From Enoplosus armatus (lineage: Eukaryota; Chordata; Actinopteri; Centrarchiformes; Enoplosidae), in the NCBI RefSeq assembly GCF_043641665.1, contig NC_092200.1, forward strand, positions 19,799,423 through 19,863,422: a DNA stretch of 64,000 bases, read 5' to 3'. Shown in pieces: positions 21,691 to 32,683 of the stretch (positions within the stretch are counted from its first letter, which is position 1; every line of letters starts with the position of its first letter). The translations under genes were made by a program, and so were the position numbers. The notes under the pieces were generated by a model, which saw only the letters and a list, made by a program, of their open reading frames with translations, was not told the DNA's origin and did no database searches.

Positions 21691-23754
21691 GGGTTGAAGA
21701 AACTCTCCCAAGAAACCCAAGTAATGGCGCAGTCTACTGGCCTTTACAGAGCCTCGGGTAGTGAATGAGAGTTGGGTTTTTTTTGCGGCAAACTGCACAC
21801 GCATGCGTTTGAAGAAGCGAGTGAATATGGCACAATATGGCAAGATTTAAAGAGGGCTCGGGGGTGCCTGGGACTGCAAGGCCGCCTGAATGACCATGCA
21901 CTCCAACCTTTCTAAAGAGGTCGTGAGGCACCGACCGAGGCCCGTTGACCGCCAAAGAGGTTGCGGCTCTGTTTAAACCATGCATGTACCCAGAGGCTAA
22001 CACCTGCAGGATAACACTGAGACTGCCTCCATTGAATGAATATAATGTAAACATTCACATACTTTCTCCAGCTTTTCTGTGTGTATGTGTGTTGAAAACT
22101 CATTGAAGTGGATCAGGAGAGCCCACGGCGGAAAGTACAAGTCACAGAAAAAAAAAACCCACAACATGAAGTCCATCCCAGAACCCTCAACCTTTTTTGA
22201 CGGCTTCTATCAGCTCTGAACATTTTTGACCGGTGGTAGAAAGTGCAGTCTGTGTTGGATTGTCCATAACTCCACATCGGGTGAGCAGCAATGGGAAAGC
22301 ATTTTAATATTCCCACTATCACACCAATCCTTATTCACCACAAAGCACGCGCCTCCTCCTTTTTTGCGTCCTCTGTTCTATCGGATCGATGTGCAGAAAG
22401 ATGGTCCCCTGGTTGAGTGCCGTTTGTATGGTTTTTAGAAGAGCTATTTTAGGATCAGCTGCTTCAAAAGTGGATGTCTCTCGAATGGACCTCTTTTTGT
22501 TTTGTGTCTCTAAAAATAGAGATGTATGACCGGTGTGTCAGCTGGTCTGTCTGTCTGCTCAACACTTTGGGCAAGAGCGCACCACAACACTGACTACCAT
22601 GAGATTTGCTGAGGACAATCGCGGTTTTGAAATCATGACGCCTGTCCATTTTTGGTACTCCTTAAGATTTCTTCTTGCACCACCCTTAAGAAAAAAAAAA
22701 ACTTTACCTTTTAGCCCCACCATTGGTAAGTTTCCCGGCGTTCATGTTGGGTCTTTTTCTCCCGAAGGTGGATAATTGCCAGTACCTGTTTCTCCTCTGC
22801 AATGAGTTCTGCACTCCACTTTGATGTAAGCACACCTCATATTCTCACATTGTTTTTAAAATTCGCAATGCATCAAATGACTATGCGTAATGTGAAACAG
22901 AGAATTATCACACAAGTTGGATGATACTTCCTCAGCTCTATGGACCCTGTTTGTCGTTCTCGTGTCATTTATTTCAATCAGGCAGGCAGACAGCAGACGG
23001 ACAAAGTTAGCGATTAGCTGGTGAACATAGTGCGGCATTTAGGAACAAAAAAAAAAAACAGAGGGAGTGAATTTTGGACCTTCACTCATCGGGTCACCAC
23101 AGAAAAAAAAAAATAATGCTAATGTTGCTTTGTGTCTGCTAGACGTGTAAATATGCTGAAGTTTGCTAACAAGTTTGCCACAATGATGTTGTAATGATGT
23201 CTCCGGCTTTTTCATGGCCCCCAGGTTGACCAAAAAAAAAACAATCAATGCAGCTTTAAGGTTTGTTTAACAGGTCGCAGATGTGCTTTGAAATTTGCTG
23301 ACATACTTGATGAAGTATGTCAAGATTCTTAGGGAAAAAAAACATGGAAGAGATGGTAACGTGACTGCTGTTACCAGCATGTAAAAGGCTAAATAAACAT
23401 GTCACCGAAATGGAAGCATTTTTCTACAGCGACCATCAGCATTGTTGTCCGCCATTACAACATGTTGTGAAAAACGTGTTGGTCTGGAAAGACACACTGC
23501 CATCTCTCCAATGCCTCTTGGGTATATCTGAAATACTGCTTTATTACTATAAATACTGCTTTATTTGACTTGCTTTATTTATTTTATTTTATTTAACATA
23601 ACCAAGTAGAAAATGCTGGCTTGAATCATTGCGGATAAGGTGTACATCGCTTGGATCACCTAAAAGAAAACTGGAACTGGATTATCCTCATTCGGCACCA
23701 TCTGAGGCCAGGTCAATAAACATTTTCAGTAGGAAACCGTCAATATATTGCTGG
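21691..23754. other. no recognised gene
   Basis: About 2 kb with A runs near 22,148, 22,690, 23,047 and 23,102 and no recognised element. The overlapping minus-strand frames at 21,652-22,054 have no family motif. Confidence 0.35.
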
Positions 23755-23773
23755 AGGGGGGGGGGGGCGGGGG
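23755..23773. repeat. poly-G tract
   Basis: A G run interrupted by a single C at 23,768. Confidence 0.9.
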
Positions 23774-24389
23774 TGATGGAGTCAGCATGGGGCAGGGGAC
23801 CTACTGAGTGCTGACTGAAACTCATTTGGATTTACTTTCAGTTTCAGTATTCACTGAGATGAGACACCTGACCTCTTTCCCTCCATTTATCTTCTCCCTC
23901 CGTTTGCATTTCACCTCGTGTTCCCTCCTCACCTCCTCTTTCTCCATTTTCTTTTCGACCACCACCCCTCCCATTGCGTGTGTGTGTGTGTGTACCATGG
24001 CCATACACACACATTGTACAGACAAAATATGGTCCCCAAATTAGTGTCACTGAAGCTCTGCTCATTCAGCTTGAGCTGCCTTTATTTGGGCTAGGTTAGG
24101 GTGGGGGGTTAGGCTTATATTGGAAGTGGTTAAAGTTAAGGTATGTCGCAGTCTGTCTCTCTGTCCCTCCACTCCACCCACACTCCTAATTCTCCAGACC
24201 CTTTCATTGCCATTTTCCATCCATCCACTAGATGCCCTCAGACATTCCCCATCACTTGAGTGCCCCACCCATCTACACACCTGCATCTCATTCCCTCACC
24301 AGTGCATCAGTGCTACATATACTGGCCCACTTCCATTGTTCTCTTGACAGACCACACTAGGGTACATCCCAAGTCTCTTACTTGATATT

Positions 24390-24593
24390 TCCTCGAACCG
24401 GAAGTAGCTGTGGTCCGCCGTCTTGCAGGCCGTCTTAATTCTGCTCTGAGGATCGAGAAGCGAGGGGGATCTCTGAGGGACAGTGAGCAAGGATACATGA
24501 GCAGCCTTCCCAGAAGACTTTCAGTTGAAATAATCCACCCCTAAATTCGACACATTTGAACGAGATGGCAGAAAAATACTACAAGTGGTAAGT
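24390..24593 (+). promoter_or_regulatory. TATA-less promoter-like patch with possible first exon
   Basis: CCGGAAGT (ETS/GABP-type site, 24,398-24,405) is followed 12 bp later by GCCGTCTTG (24,417-24,425), close to the YY1 motif. This pairing is common in TATA-less housekeeping promoters. About 140 bp downstream, an ATG at 24,565 in a good context (GAG before, G after) opens MAEKYYK and meets a consensus donor (GTAAGT at 24,588). Later exons were not identified and the protein is not recognised. The cluster could also be coincidence or part of a repeat. Confidence 0.28.
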
Positions 24594-25289
24594 GCCATTA
24601 TGTTCTTCTTTGCAATGAACAGCTGTAATTCAGATGTGTCAACATTAAGGACTCCAAAGAGGAGCACAACAGTAGCAGCAGTAGTTTCTCAAAACAGTAG
24701 GCTCCCAGCCTTCATCCCCTCACGGAAAATGTCAGGTATTCTACTGTGCAGTGTTTCATTTCGTGGAATGTGTGTTTGTTTGCGCTTGTGGTACCGGACA
24801 GACCCAGTCAGGGTATATATAGACATATCCTGCTTCACCCCTGGTTACGACGGAAATAATATTACAAGCATTCACCTGGCTGCCACATAAAGCTGTTGCA
24901 ACGTTGCTGTCTTTTCTTGTCTGCTTCTGTCACCTGAACCCGAGCCTTCACCTGTGCCTGGAAACCTGTAACTGAAGCTGAACCTGCCTGTCTACCTGTA
25001 TCGACATCAGCCTACCTTCCTGGTCTACCTGCTTGTAAGCCTTTCTTCATCAATTCGCAGTAACCAAGGGTAACATTTGATCTTTAGTGATCACCATGAA
25101 CATCCACCTTTCCTAAAAATATAGAAATATTAATTTGTTGTTGAAATGTTTTCCTTATTTTCTTATCTGTCCTCATTCTGCTTTCTTAGTATCTACACCA
25201 AGGGGCAGAACATCCTACTGAACTGTCTGAGAAAAATGTTGGTATCACGGGTATAGTGCAAGACAATGGTTCTGTTCATATCTACTTGG
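24594..25289. other. no recognised feature
   Basis: A 101-codon frame begins at 24,585 only by using GTG and shows no motif. A tract rich in CACCTG/CCTG words lies at 24,930-25,040. Confidence 0.3.
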
Positions 25290-25412
25290 TAGAACACATC
25301 TTCATTTGCCTTCATTTACAGTAATAACAATTTCCTGTGGCATACCTCATGGCTCTGTTCTAGGCCCAGTGCTTTTCTCATTGCATATTCTCCCACTTGG
25401 AAGTATCCTTTG
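25290..25412 (+). pseudogene. small LINE reverse transcriptase fragment
   Basis: The plus strand from 25,330 reads ISCGIPHGSVLGPVLFSLHI and then LPLGSIL. This is the RT 'CGVPQGSVLGPLLF..Y.LPLG' block of L2/CR1-like LINEs. The catalytic ADD box should follow but is not seen. One of the shortest recognisable LINE pieces in the window. Confidence 0.65.
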
Positions 25413-25629
25413 TAAATTCCAGATTAAAATCATTGTCAAATGTACATTCACTAATCTAAATTGTTAGACTCAACCCGCAATATCTTACAGGATAAGGCTG
25501 ATATTCTATATTTTGCTTATTGTCAACAAATCCCATGAAAAGACCGTCTCAACTGACTTCCTTACCTTGTGTGTCTCTCAGCCCCAAGCCCATTGGTTCC
25601 TACTGAAGATATACATTTTTAAAAATGGC

Positions 25630-25840
25630 TCCTGGCTACACTGTGCGAGGTTGCTGCTTACGGAGTTAGATTGTAAATGTACTTAACAAAAATAATTAAC
25701 AGCTGACTCCTAGATTGAAGTACAAGCGAATGGCACTATCCTGATTGACCGGTCGCCGTGGTAGTGACCTGTCACTCACAAGATGGCCAAGCCCTTAAGT
25801 ATACCCTGATGTATCGTCTACATTTAACACTCATGTAGAA
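25630..25840 (+). repeat. dispersed teleost repeat, copy B (partial)
   Basis: CCTGATTGACCGGTCGCCGT, then GGTAGTGACCTGTCACTCAC and a CCC..AAGTATACCCTG block, match 5370-5445 in order and spacing. The downstream 'GTCGCCCCCTGCTGG' part is absent. Confidence 0.45.
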
Positions 25841-26097
25841 GTTCCCATTAATGCTTTTATAAGATCCAGACTCGACTACTTTCCAAACTGCAACTGCAAT
25901 TAAAACGCCAACAGCTACAGGTGTACTGTTACCTATTTCAAATTCTCACTTCTGTGATGAATATAATTTTAGTATACGGTTCAAAATGGCAAACCTTTTA
26001 AATGAGGTCCATGCAGTCTACTGAACAAACTTGAATGTTTTTATGTCAACTCACAGGTGCAGTTACCCAGTTTCCCCACATGGATCAGTGAAGTTAC

Positions 26098-26118
26098 TTT
26101 TTTTTTTTTTTTTTTTTT
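26098..26118. repeat. poly-T tract
   Basis: 21 T in a row. Confidence 0.95.
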
Positions 26119-26365
26119 ACACCGAATCCCATTGTCATTTTCGTTTTTTAACAGATCTAGAAACTCCCTATCATAACCACTGCTGTAGGTTTTTAAAAGG
26201 CACTGATGAGAGGCCTCCTCCTCCTCTGACTGGGGACGTTTGACTCCGGTTTGCTGATAAATTGCAGCTGCTATTGCTCTTCTTTCTGTAGGAAGAGACG
26301 GAATTCATTTCATTAAAATTCCACTGGGGAAGATGACACCTTTTTTATTTAAGGTCTCCCATTCC

Positions 26366-26368
<3 letters not shown>

Positions 26369-26416
<48 letters not shown>

Positions 26417-26432
26417 CTCTCTCTCTCTCTCT
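26369..26432. repeat. (CT)n microsatellite
   Basis: About 23 CT units, a GG interruption at 26,415-26,416, then about eight more CT units. Confidence 0.97.
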
Positions 26433-27691
26433 GCTCTTTTTCTTTTTACACTGGGGGGATTGATTTGAATTTTAATTTGCCAGGCACAATGTCACAGCGT
26501 CTGTTTGTGAAATGAGGTCAAGGAGCTCAAGTTGTTTTACAGGATCAATACGAGGGAATGTAATGTGATAAAGGAAAAATGCTGGACCTTGCCAATACTC
26601 GCAGGCCTTCAAATACAGTCTTCCTATGGAAATATTAACGAAGATATCATGCTGTTATAACCAAGGTCTTTTCATTATGTGCCTCTTCTGTCAGCGGAAA
26701 GCCTCATATCAAACCCCATATTTTATTCAGTGACTATGAGGGCAGCCTGCCTGAATGACTGAACCACAGACAAAGTACAGAGGAGGGTTTCAGGGAATCA
26801 AGTGTGCTCCTGCCACCTTTGTATCCAGCAGCAGAAGCTCAACCTGTGGGATGTGCCTGTGTGAGTTGCTGATTGAAACTGACATGCTCAGCTAAGTTTT
26901 AGAGAGCATCTGGCGGATTCACTTATTACTGACTTCATGAGGCTTTCAACTCCCGGTTGACCCATGGTAATTCACACACACCTCGCATGCACTTGTAATA
27001 GTCAGCGTGCAAAATACTTGATGGCTTTGTCTCACATTAAATCTGATCCCAGATTACTCTTCTCTATGCTGTCACAGTATGAAGTTGTTGACAGCTTGTA
27101 ATTACGAGGTACTCCACATTGTTTACTTCTATCAAGTAGGACTACACTTTTTTTTACTGTTTCTATTAAAAACACAAATTAGCATACAGTGTTTTTGTTG
27201 AGCAGCCTGCAAAAGCTGACATTAGTTGTTCAATTATTTTTTGTAAGAAATGTCTTCGATAATATCGCATACAGCCCCATCGTTTCCCCACAATGAATAC
27301 TTGTACCATATAATTATCTTACACTGTAGAACAATTTATCCCACTTGAGGCTTCAAAATATAGAAGTGCCGGAAAAGCAAAACGAATAAGGATGCCTCAC
27401 GGCCACCAAAATCCATTTGTCATAGGTTATTAAACCCAAAAATGATGGGACATATCTATGGTGATATATTGTCAATGCAGTAGCAGTATTAACAAGTACG
27501 CAACCAACTCCACAACCAACGTGAGCAAGTGGTAAACATGGGCATCTTTCCCATCCCCACCATCTGCCCCATAGTAATGAACATGGCATGAGGAGGTATG
27601 AGCAAGCAGCCATAACTACGGTTGAAAAAGCAAACACCGCACACTCACGGCGACCGAGCGGCTGCGCAAGGTGCTGGCCTTCATTCTGAGG

Positions 27692-27804
27692 AACTTAGGG
27701 ATCAGTGTCTTGCTCAAGGACACTTCGACATGTGGACAGGGGGGGGCCCAATCTGTTCTACCCTGCTCCACCTCCCGTGCAAATTTGCTAACCACTGCGC
27801 CAGG
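27692..27804 (-). mobile_element. tRNA-derived SINE fragment
   Basis: On the minus strand an A-box-like TGGCGCAGTGG (reverse complement of 27,792-27,802) opens GGCGCAGTGGTTAGCAAATT. The element later contains TCCTTGAGCAAGACACTGAT, a common segment of fish tRNA-derived SINEs. The B box is degraded by a G-rich interruption. A plus-strand relative lies at 47,491-47,615. Confidence 0.6.
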
Positions 27805-27816
27805 ACAATGGTATAG

Positions 27817-28040
27817 AATCAGAATCAGAAATCAGAAATAAGAGTCAGAAATACTTTATTGATCCCCGAAATTATACAGTACCGGTGCTCCCATTCAAGG
27901 GCAGAAAGTAACATAAATTTAGAAATAAAAGTATGTACAAAATAAGAAATAGAAAATAAAAATAAAAGTAAAAAATATATACAATAGCAATGTATATATA
28001 TATATACACTGTATATTGCACTGAAGGTGAATGGCAATAA
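27817..28040 (-). repeat. LINE 3' tail repeat, copy A
   Basis: Begins with repeated AATCAGAA units and ATACTTTATTGATCCCCG, i.e. the fish LINE tail 'GGGATCAATAAAGTATTTCTGATTCTG' in reverse. It then has TACAGTACCGGTGCTCCCAT and an A-rich stretch ending TATATATACACTGTATATTG. It shares its whole block order with 31,386-31,625. Confidence 0.65.
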
Positions 28041-29534
28041 AGTGTTGCAGCTTGAGGAGTGCTCCTTGTTTGACCACTAGCTTTGCTAGCCCCTGCAATG
28101 GATGAATTAAGAGAACTGGATACTGTGCTCCAAAATGGAGCCCCATTCATTCCAGTGGAAGTTGCTCACGGAAGCGCGTATGTCAAATGTACTGTTCTGT
28201 ACATTTGGGCCCATTAAGAAACCTCTTCTAGCTGAGCTGGCTGACTTCCTGCAGACTCCTAACACACGAGAATGGCATGAAAAGGTTTTACCCTTCGTGA
28301 CTTTTTGCAGTTTCTAAAGACTTAAAGGCTCAAATTCTGATCCTGCTAAGAGGCATTGTGTCTGTTAGGTCTCGTGATGCAATTCTGATTGTGACCCCTG
28401 CACCAAAATCGTCGCACAGTCCAGCGCTGGGCGGCTTAGCTCCTGCAGTAAATGTTTACAACCGTGCTCTCAAGACTTACCTCTCTTGAAGCCATAGTGT
28501 CTGTTTGAAGAAACCTTTCATTATTAATTGTCTATTTGAGAGCATTTCCAGAAGCTGCATGGTATCAGTCTTTTCAATACAGTCTTCATGGTTCCACTAT
28601 CTAGTGGCAACTAAAGGAACAGCACATTGGGGCATTTTGACACTGGCCTTAGTGTTCAGTTCAGGCGGTTGCTGCTTGGTGGTTACAATGTGTTTACAAG
28701 GGGTAAAGTGTAGAAAACCGACTAACTGACAGGGTGAAATGAAAAGAAATTGAACCAGGATTCACAAAGAGAAAACAGGGTAAAGTAAAACTAAACACAC
28801 ACATAAAATGTAAAAACACTTTTAGAAAACATTACAACTAATTTACGTGTGCCTTGCTTCCATCACGTGTGCCTTGCTTCCATCACCCGGCAGTCTCCAC
28901 ACTACTTTATATGTATTCCAGGTGTTGTTTTTGATGGGAAAACTAGATTACCTAGTTGGCCAGATGAAGAAAACTTTTCACCTTCAGTTCTCTGCTGAAG
29001 TGCATACAAGTCTCTCGGCTTGGATTGCAATCACTAAGCGATTGTCTGAAAAGGTTATGATGTGAATGCGAAACACCAGCCTGCATTTTTTCATCATTGT
29101 AAGCCACCCTAGAGACTGACCTGGACCAGACATAGGTCAGAAAATATCCTGGGGGCTGATCTACACAAACAATAAACAAGACCCGAGGTCTTGTTCAAGT
29201 CCTGCTAGCAGACCCTAGAGGCTGCGATCTTCATCATACCCCACTATACAGAAGTGTTGGACAGAATGAACTACATACTGATGACTTTTGCTATGATGTG
29301 CTCTCGAAGCTGGTGCCACATGAAAGGCCGTGGGGTCCCAATAGACAGATTGCCTTGAAATTTACTAAGCTACTCATGTGAACCTTTTGATTGTTAGATT
29401 GTGAAACACAATGTGCGCAAACCTGACAGTTTAACATACAGGTATGTGTGCCCAGAACGAAAAGCACTCGTGCTCTGGGTAACATAATGCTAAAAGGCTG
29501 TAATTTTCACGTCAGTCTACGCATTCAATTTACA
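28041..29534. other. no recognised gene
   Basis: Nothing recognised apart from the short tandem duplication at 28,845-28,884. Confidence 0.35.
28845..28884. repeat. 20-bp perfect tandem duplication
   Basis: ACGTGTGCCTTGCTTCCATC occurs twice in direct succession. Confidence 0.97.
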
Positions 29535-29536
29535 TA

Positions 29537-29568
29537 CACTATATTGCCAAAGGTATTGGCTCACCTGC
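29537..29568 (+). repeat. inverted repeat of Tc1 (3' side of the gene)
   Basis: About 32 bp, matching the other end with a few mismatches, next to TA at 29,535-29,536. Confidence 0.88.
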
Positions 29569-29618
29569 CTTGACTCGCATATGAACTTAAGTGACATCCC
29601 ATTCTTAATCCATAGGGT

Positions 29619-30650
29619 TTAATATGATGTCAGTCCACCCTTTGCAGCTATAACAGCTTCAACTCTTCTGGGAAGGCTTTCCACAAGGTTTAGGAGTGTG
29701 TTTATGGGAATTTTTGACCATTCTTCCAGAAGCGCATCTGTGAGGTGACACACTGATGTTGGACGAGAAGGCCTGGCTCTCAGTCTCCGCTCTAATTCAT
29801 CCCAAAGGTGTTCTATCGGGTTGAGGTCAGGACTCTGTGCAGGCCAGTCAAGTTCATCCACACCAAACTCTCTCATCCATGTCTTTATGGACCTTGCTTT
29901 GTGCACTGGTGCACAGTCATGTTGGAACAGGAAGGGGCCATCCCCAAACTGTTCCCACAAAGTTGGGAGCATGGAATTGTCCAAAATCTCTTGGTATGCT
30001 GAAGCATTCAGAGTTCCTTTCACTGGAACTAAGGGGCCAAGCCCAGCTCCTGAAAAACAACCCCACACCATAATCCCCCCTCCACCAAACTTTACACTTG
30101 GCACAATGCAGTCAGACAAGTACCGTTCTCCTGGCAACCGCCAAACCCAGACTCGTCCATCAGATCGCCAGATGGTGAAGCGCGATTCGTCACTCCAGAG
30201 AACGTGTCTCCACTGCTCTAGAGTCCAGTGGCGGCGTGCTTTACACCACTGCATCCGACGCTTTGCATTGCACTTGGTGATGTATGGCTTGGATGCAGCT
30301 GCTCGGCCATGGAAACCCATTCCATGAAGCTCTCTATGCACTGTTCTTGAGCTAACTTGAAGGCCACATGAAGTTTGGAGGTCTGTAGCGATTGACTCTG
30401 CAGAAAGTTGGCGACCTCTGCGCACTATGCGCCTCAGCATCCGCTGACCCCGCTCCGTCATTTTACGTGGCCTACCACTTCGTGGCTGAGTTGCTGTCGT
30501 TCCCAATTGCTTCCACTTTGTTATAATACCACTGACAGTTGACTGTGGAATATTTAGGAGAGAGGAAATTTCACGACTGGACTTGATGCACAGGTGGCAT
30601 CCTATCACAGTACCACACTGGAATTCACTGAGCTCCTGAGAGCGACCCAT
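29619..30650 (-). CDS. Tc1-like transposase, apparently intact
   Basis: A DDE transposase of 343 residues that should recognise the short ends of its own element and move it between TA sites. No stop or frameshift is present. It has an N-terminal helix-turn-helix (about residues 5-52), a GRPRK hinge (RSGRPRK, 57-63), a second DNA-binding region (about 66-120) and a DDE domain with D154 in LWSDESR, D245 in FQHDCAPVH and E280 in NPIEHLW (DD34E). The glycine box is [14 protein letters not shown] and the C-terminus is [10 protein letters not shown] chose the ATG at 30,650 because MGRSQELS fits the family start and the context is strong (A at -3, G at +4); the frame is open 19 codons further upstream to another ATG at 30,707. 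It shares little more than the conserved motifs with the 12.4-kb transposase, so cross-mobilisation is unlikely. Confidence 0.93.
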   Translation of the reverse strand: MGRSQELSEFQCGTVIGCHLCIKSSREISSLLNIPQSTVSGIITKWKQLGTTATQPRSGRPRKMTERGQRMLRRIVRRGRQLSAESIATDLQTSCGLQVSSRTVHRELHGMGFHGRAAASKPYITKCNAKRRMQWCKARRHWTLEQWRHVLWSDESRFTIWRSDGRVWVWRLPGERYLSDCIVPSVKFGGGGIMVWGCFSGAGLGPLVPVKGTLNASAYQEILDNSMLPTLWEQFGDGPFLFQHDCAPVHKARSIKTWMREFGVDELDWPAQSPDLNPIEHLWDELERRLRARPSRPTSVCHLTDALLEEWSKIPINTLLNLVESLPRRVEAVIAAKGGLTSY

Positions 30651-30752
30651 TCTTTCACAAATGTTTGTAGAAACAGTCTGCATACCTTGGTGCATGACTT
30701 TATACACCTGTGGCCATGGAAGTGATTAGAACACCTTATTTCAATTATTTGG

Positions 30753-30784
30753 ATGGGTGAGTGAATACTTTTGGCAATATAGTG
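30753..30784 (-). repeat. inverted repeat of Tc1 (5' side of the gene)
   Basis: Ends TTTTGGCAATATAGTG before TA at 30,785-30,786. Confidence 0.88.
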
Positions 30785-30786
30785 TA

Positions 30787-31339
30787 TTTCTTGCATAGAG
30801 TTTGACATTCTGACATAACGAGGAGAGTGCATTTTCTAATTATCTAGCAATTAGTTTGACATCAGCTGTGTCTCCATTCCATACTACGAACTATTTTTAA
30901 ACAGGGTTGTAATGTGTTCCCATAGGAAAACATTGTTCATATGAAAAAATGAGTAGCGAGTGACAGTGAGGCAGCTCCAGGTTGCTACCCTTAATACGGT
31001 GCCTGAATGGAACCTTTGGTGAATAGGGTACTGGAGAAGACTTGTGGGATGTGTTTTGGTTCCTTGCACTGACGCTCACGTTTGTCTGCTACAAGGAAAA
31101 AGCTGTCACAGCAGCGCCTTGAGCTAAATGCTAACATGGCGCCCATAAGTTCTATTGTTTACCCGCACATGCATGTTTGTGCCACAAGGGGGCCAGGTCA
31201 CGCTCAAACGACTATTTGTGACACGAAGAAGAAGTAGGTGTGCCGTGTGCTGCAGCTTGCGTACGTTCTGTTCTGCCTAGTCTTGCCGGCGAGATAATAA
31301 ATGAACGTTTTTCCACACCTATAATGTTTTGCAGTGTTT
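30787..31339. other. no recognised feature
   Basis: No coding signal or recognised repeat. Confidence 0.35.
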
Positions 31340-31735
31340 TGGTTGTAACACTAACATGCTCACAATGACAATGTTAACATGCTAATAATCAGAAACACTA
31401 TTGATTCCTGGGGGGAAATTATACAGTACCAGTGCTCCCATTCAAGAGTAGAAAGTAGCATAAATTTAGAAATAAGAGTGTGTACAAAAATAAGATATAT
31501 ATAAAAAAAGAAAAAAAAACACATTTACAATATTTAAGTGAAAATAAAAGTAAAAAATATATACAATGTGTATATATGTATTGCTCTGTTGCTTATGTAT
31601 ATATATGTATTGCACTCGTGACATTTAAGGAATTATGTTATGGAAAGTATGATGTCAACCATGTTCACCATTTTAGTTTACAGTGTTTACAGAATACTAA
31701 CATTTGCTACTTAGCGCTAATCACAAAGTAGAGCT
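31340..31735 (+). repeat. dispersed repeat (62.8-kb family), split by an insertion
   Basis: 31,348-31,385 (ACTAACATGCTCACAATGAC and following) and 31,655-31,735 (CAACCATGTTCACC, then CTAACATTTGCTACTTAGCG and AGAGCTGAGG) are consecutive parts of the family seen at 62,770-62,930. The intervening 31,386-31,625 is a LINE-tail insertion, so this repeat is the older of the two. Confidence 0.55.
31386..31625 (-). repeat. LINE 3' tail repeat, copy B
   Basis: AATCAGAAACACTATTGATT, then AAATTATACAGTACCAGTGC and TCCCATTCAAGAG, followed by an A-rich region and TGTATTGCACTCG. Block for block it matches 27,826-28,022, including the run TAAAAGTAAAAAATATATAC. Confidence 0.65.
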
Positions 31736-32239
31736 GAGGTATTAGCCTCAGCTCTACATATTGAAGGGAAGAAAAAAAAAAATTACTCGCTAGTATCACA
31801 GCTCAGGAAACGCAGGGAAACGGGGGAGCTTAAACACAGGTACAGGCAGACAGGCAAGCAGGTTGAGGTCCAGGTTCGGGTTGTAGGTGAGTATACAACG
31901 CTTGCAAGAACAAGAACATAGCATCAAGGCAACTAGGTATGAACAGATAGTGCGGGGGAGTGGCTGATAAGGGGAGTGAGAACCAGTGAAACAGGTAAAT
32001 GCGAGAGTATGGTGGAAACGTCTGAGGGCACCTGGTGGACAGCTCGAGGAAGGCAGGTCTGAGGAATTGGAGGACACAGAGACAGGGTCCGATAGAATAG
32101 CTGTAGAGCTATTTCAGTCTTGATTAAAGTGTTGGGCCGTCTGACCGACTGCCCGCCCGCCCGCCGCCCCTTGAGCACCGCCGTTAGCATAGCTAACGAA
32201 TAAATGCTTCCTGTGCCTGTGTAATATCGGCTATGCTTT

Positions 32240-32656
32240 TTGCAGAGTGGACACAGTCTCAGGAATAAGATGAAAGGAGGGGATTTATTGGAAGGGGCGG
32301 CGGGGGGAATGGAGGTGGAATGAGCGGGGAGGTAGCTGGCTGGACAAGAGGCCGTTGAGATATGGCAGGAATAGCTGGAGAGCAGGCAAGCAGGCAGGCA
32401 GGTAATGATCCTGGAGCATAGGAAGAAGACGGTGATTAGCTTGAAACACAACTCGAGGACACGATCACAAAAAAACCCCGAAACACTTAGAGCACAAGAA
32501 CTACCTCTGTAGCTGAAACAATGATCTGGCGAAGAGTGGGTGAAGAGGCGGAGTAGATATACTGCAGGATGATGAGCCTGATGGAAGGCAGGTGTGTATA
32601 ATCAGCATGGAACCAGGAGCCAGGAGAGTCGGGGAAGGAGCGCTACGCCCACGCCT
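32240..32656 (-). repeat. possible LTR-like repeat, copy B
   Basis: GGATTTATTGGAA (reverse AATAAA) near 32,281 and GCTGAAACAATGATCTGGCG near 32,513 parallel the copy at 8460-8920. CCCGCCCGCCCGCCGCCC at 32,152-32,169 lies just outside. No duplicated ends were seen. Confidence 0.2.
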
Positions 32657-32683
32657 CACACACACACACACACACACACACAC
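32657..32683. repeat. (CA)n microsatellite
   Basis: About thirteen CA units. Confidence 0.95.

Larger units (their letters stand above)
25841..27691. other. no recognised gene; simple repeats
   Basis: Contains the T tract and CT microsatellite listed separately. The stretch 26,440-27,340 has no repeats I recognise and could include conserved non-coding DNA. Confidence 0.35.
29537..30784 (-). mobile_element. Tc1 transposon with short inverted repeats, potentially autonomous
   Basis: A 1248-bp complete Tc1 element flanked by TA at 29,535-29,536 and 30,785-30,786. Its ends are short, about 32 bp: 29,537-29,568 begins CACTATATTGCCAAAGGTAT, and the reverse complement of 30,753-30,784 begins CACTATATTGCCAAAAGTAT. 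It has no long IR/DR arms, so it is a different Tc1 lineage from the 12.4-kb element. The transposase gene runs on the minus strand and is uninterrupted. Ends, target duplication and gene are all present. Confidence 0.95.

Noticed and set aside
26333..26515. Leu/Ser-rich ORF as a membrane or signal peptide
   Set aside because: It is a translation of the (CT)n microsatellite.
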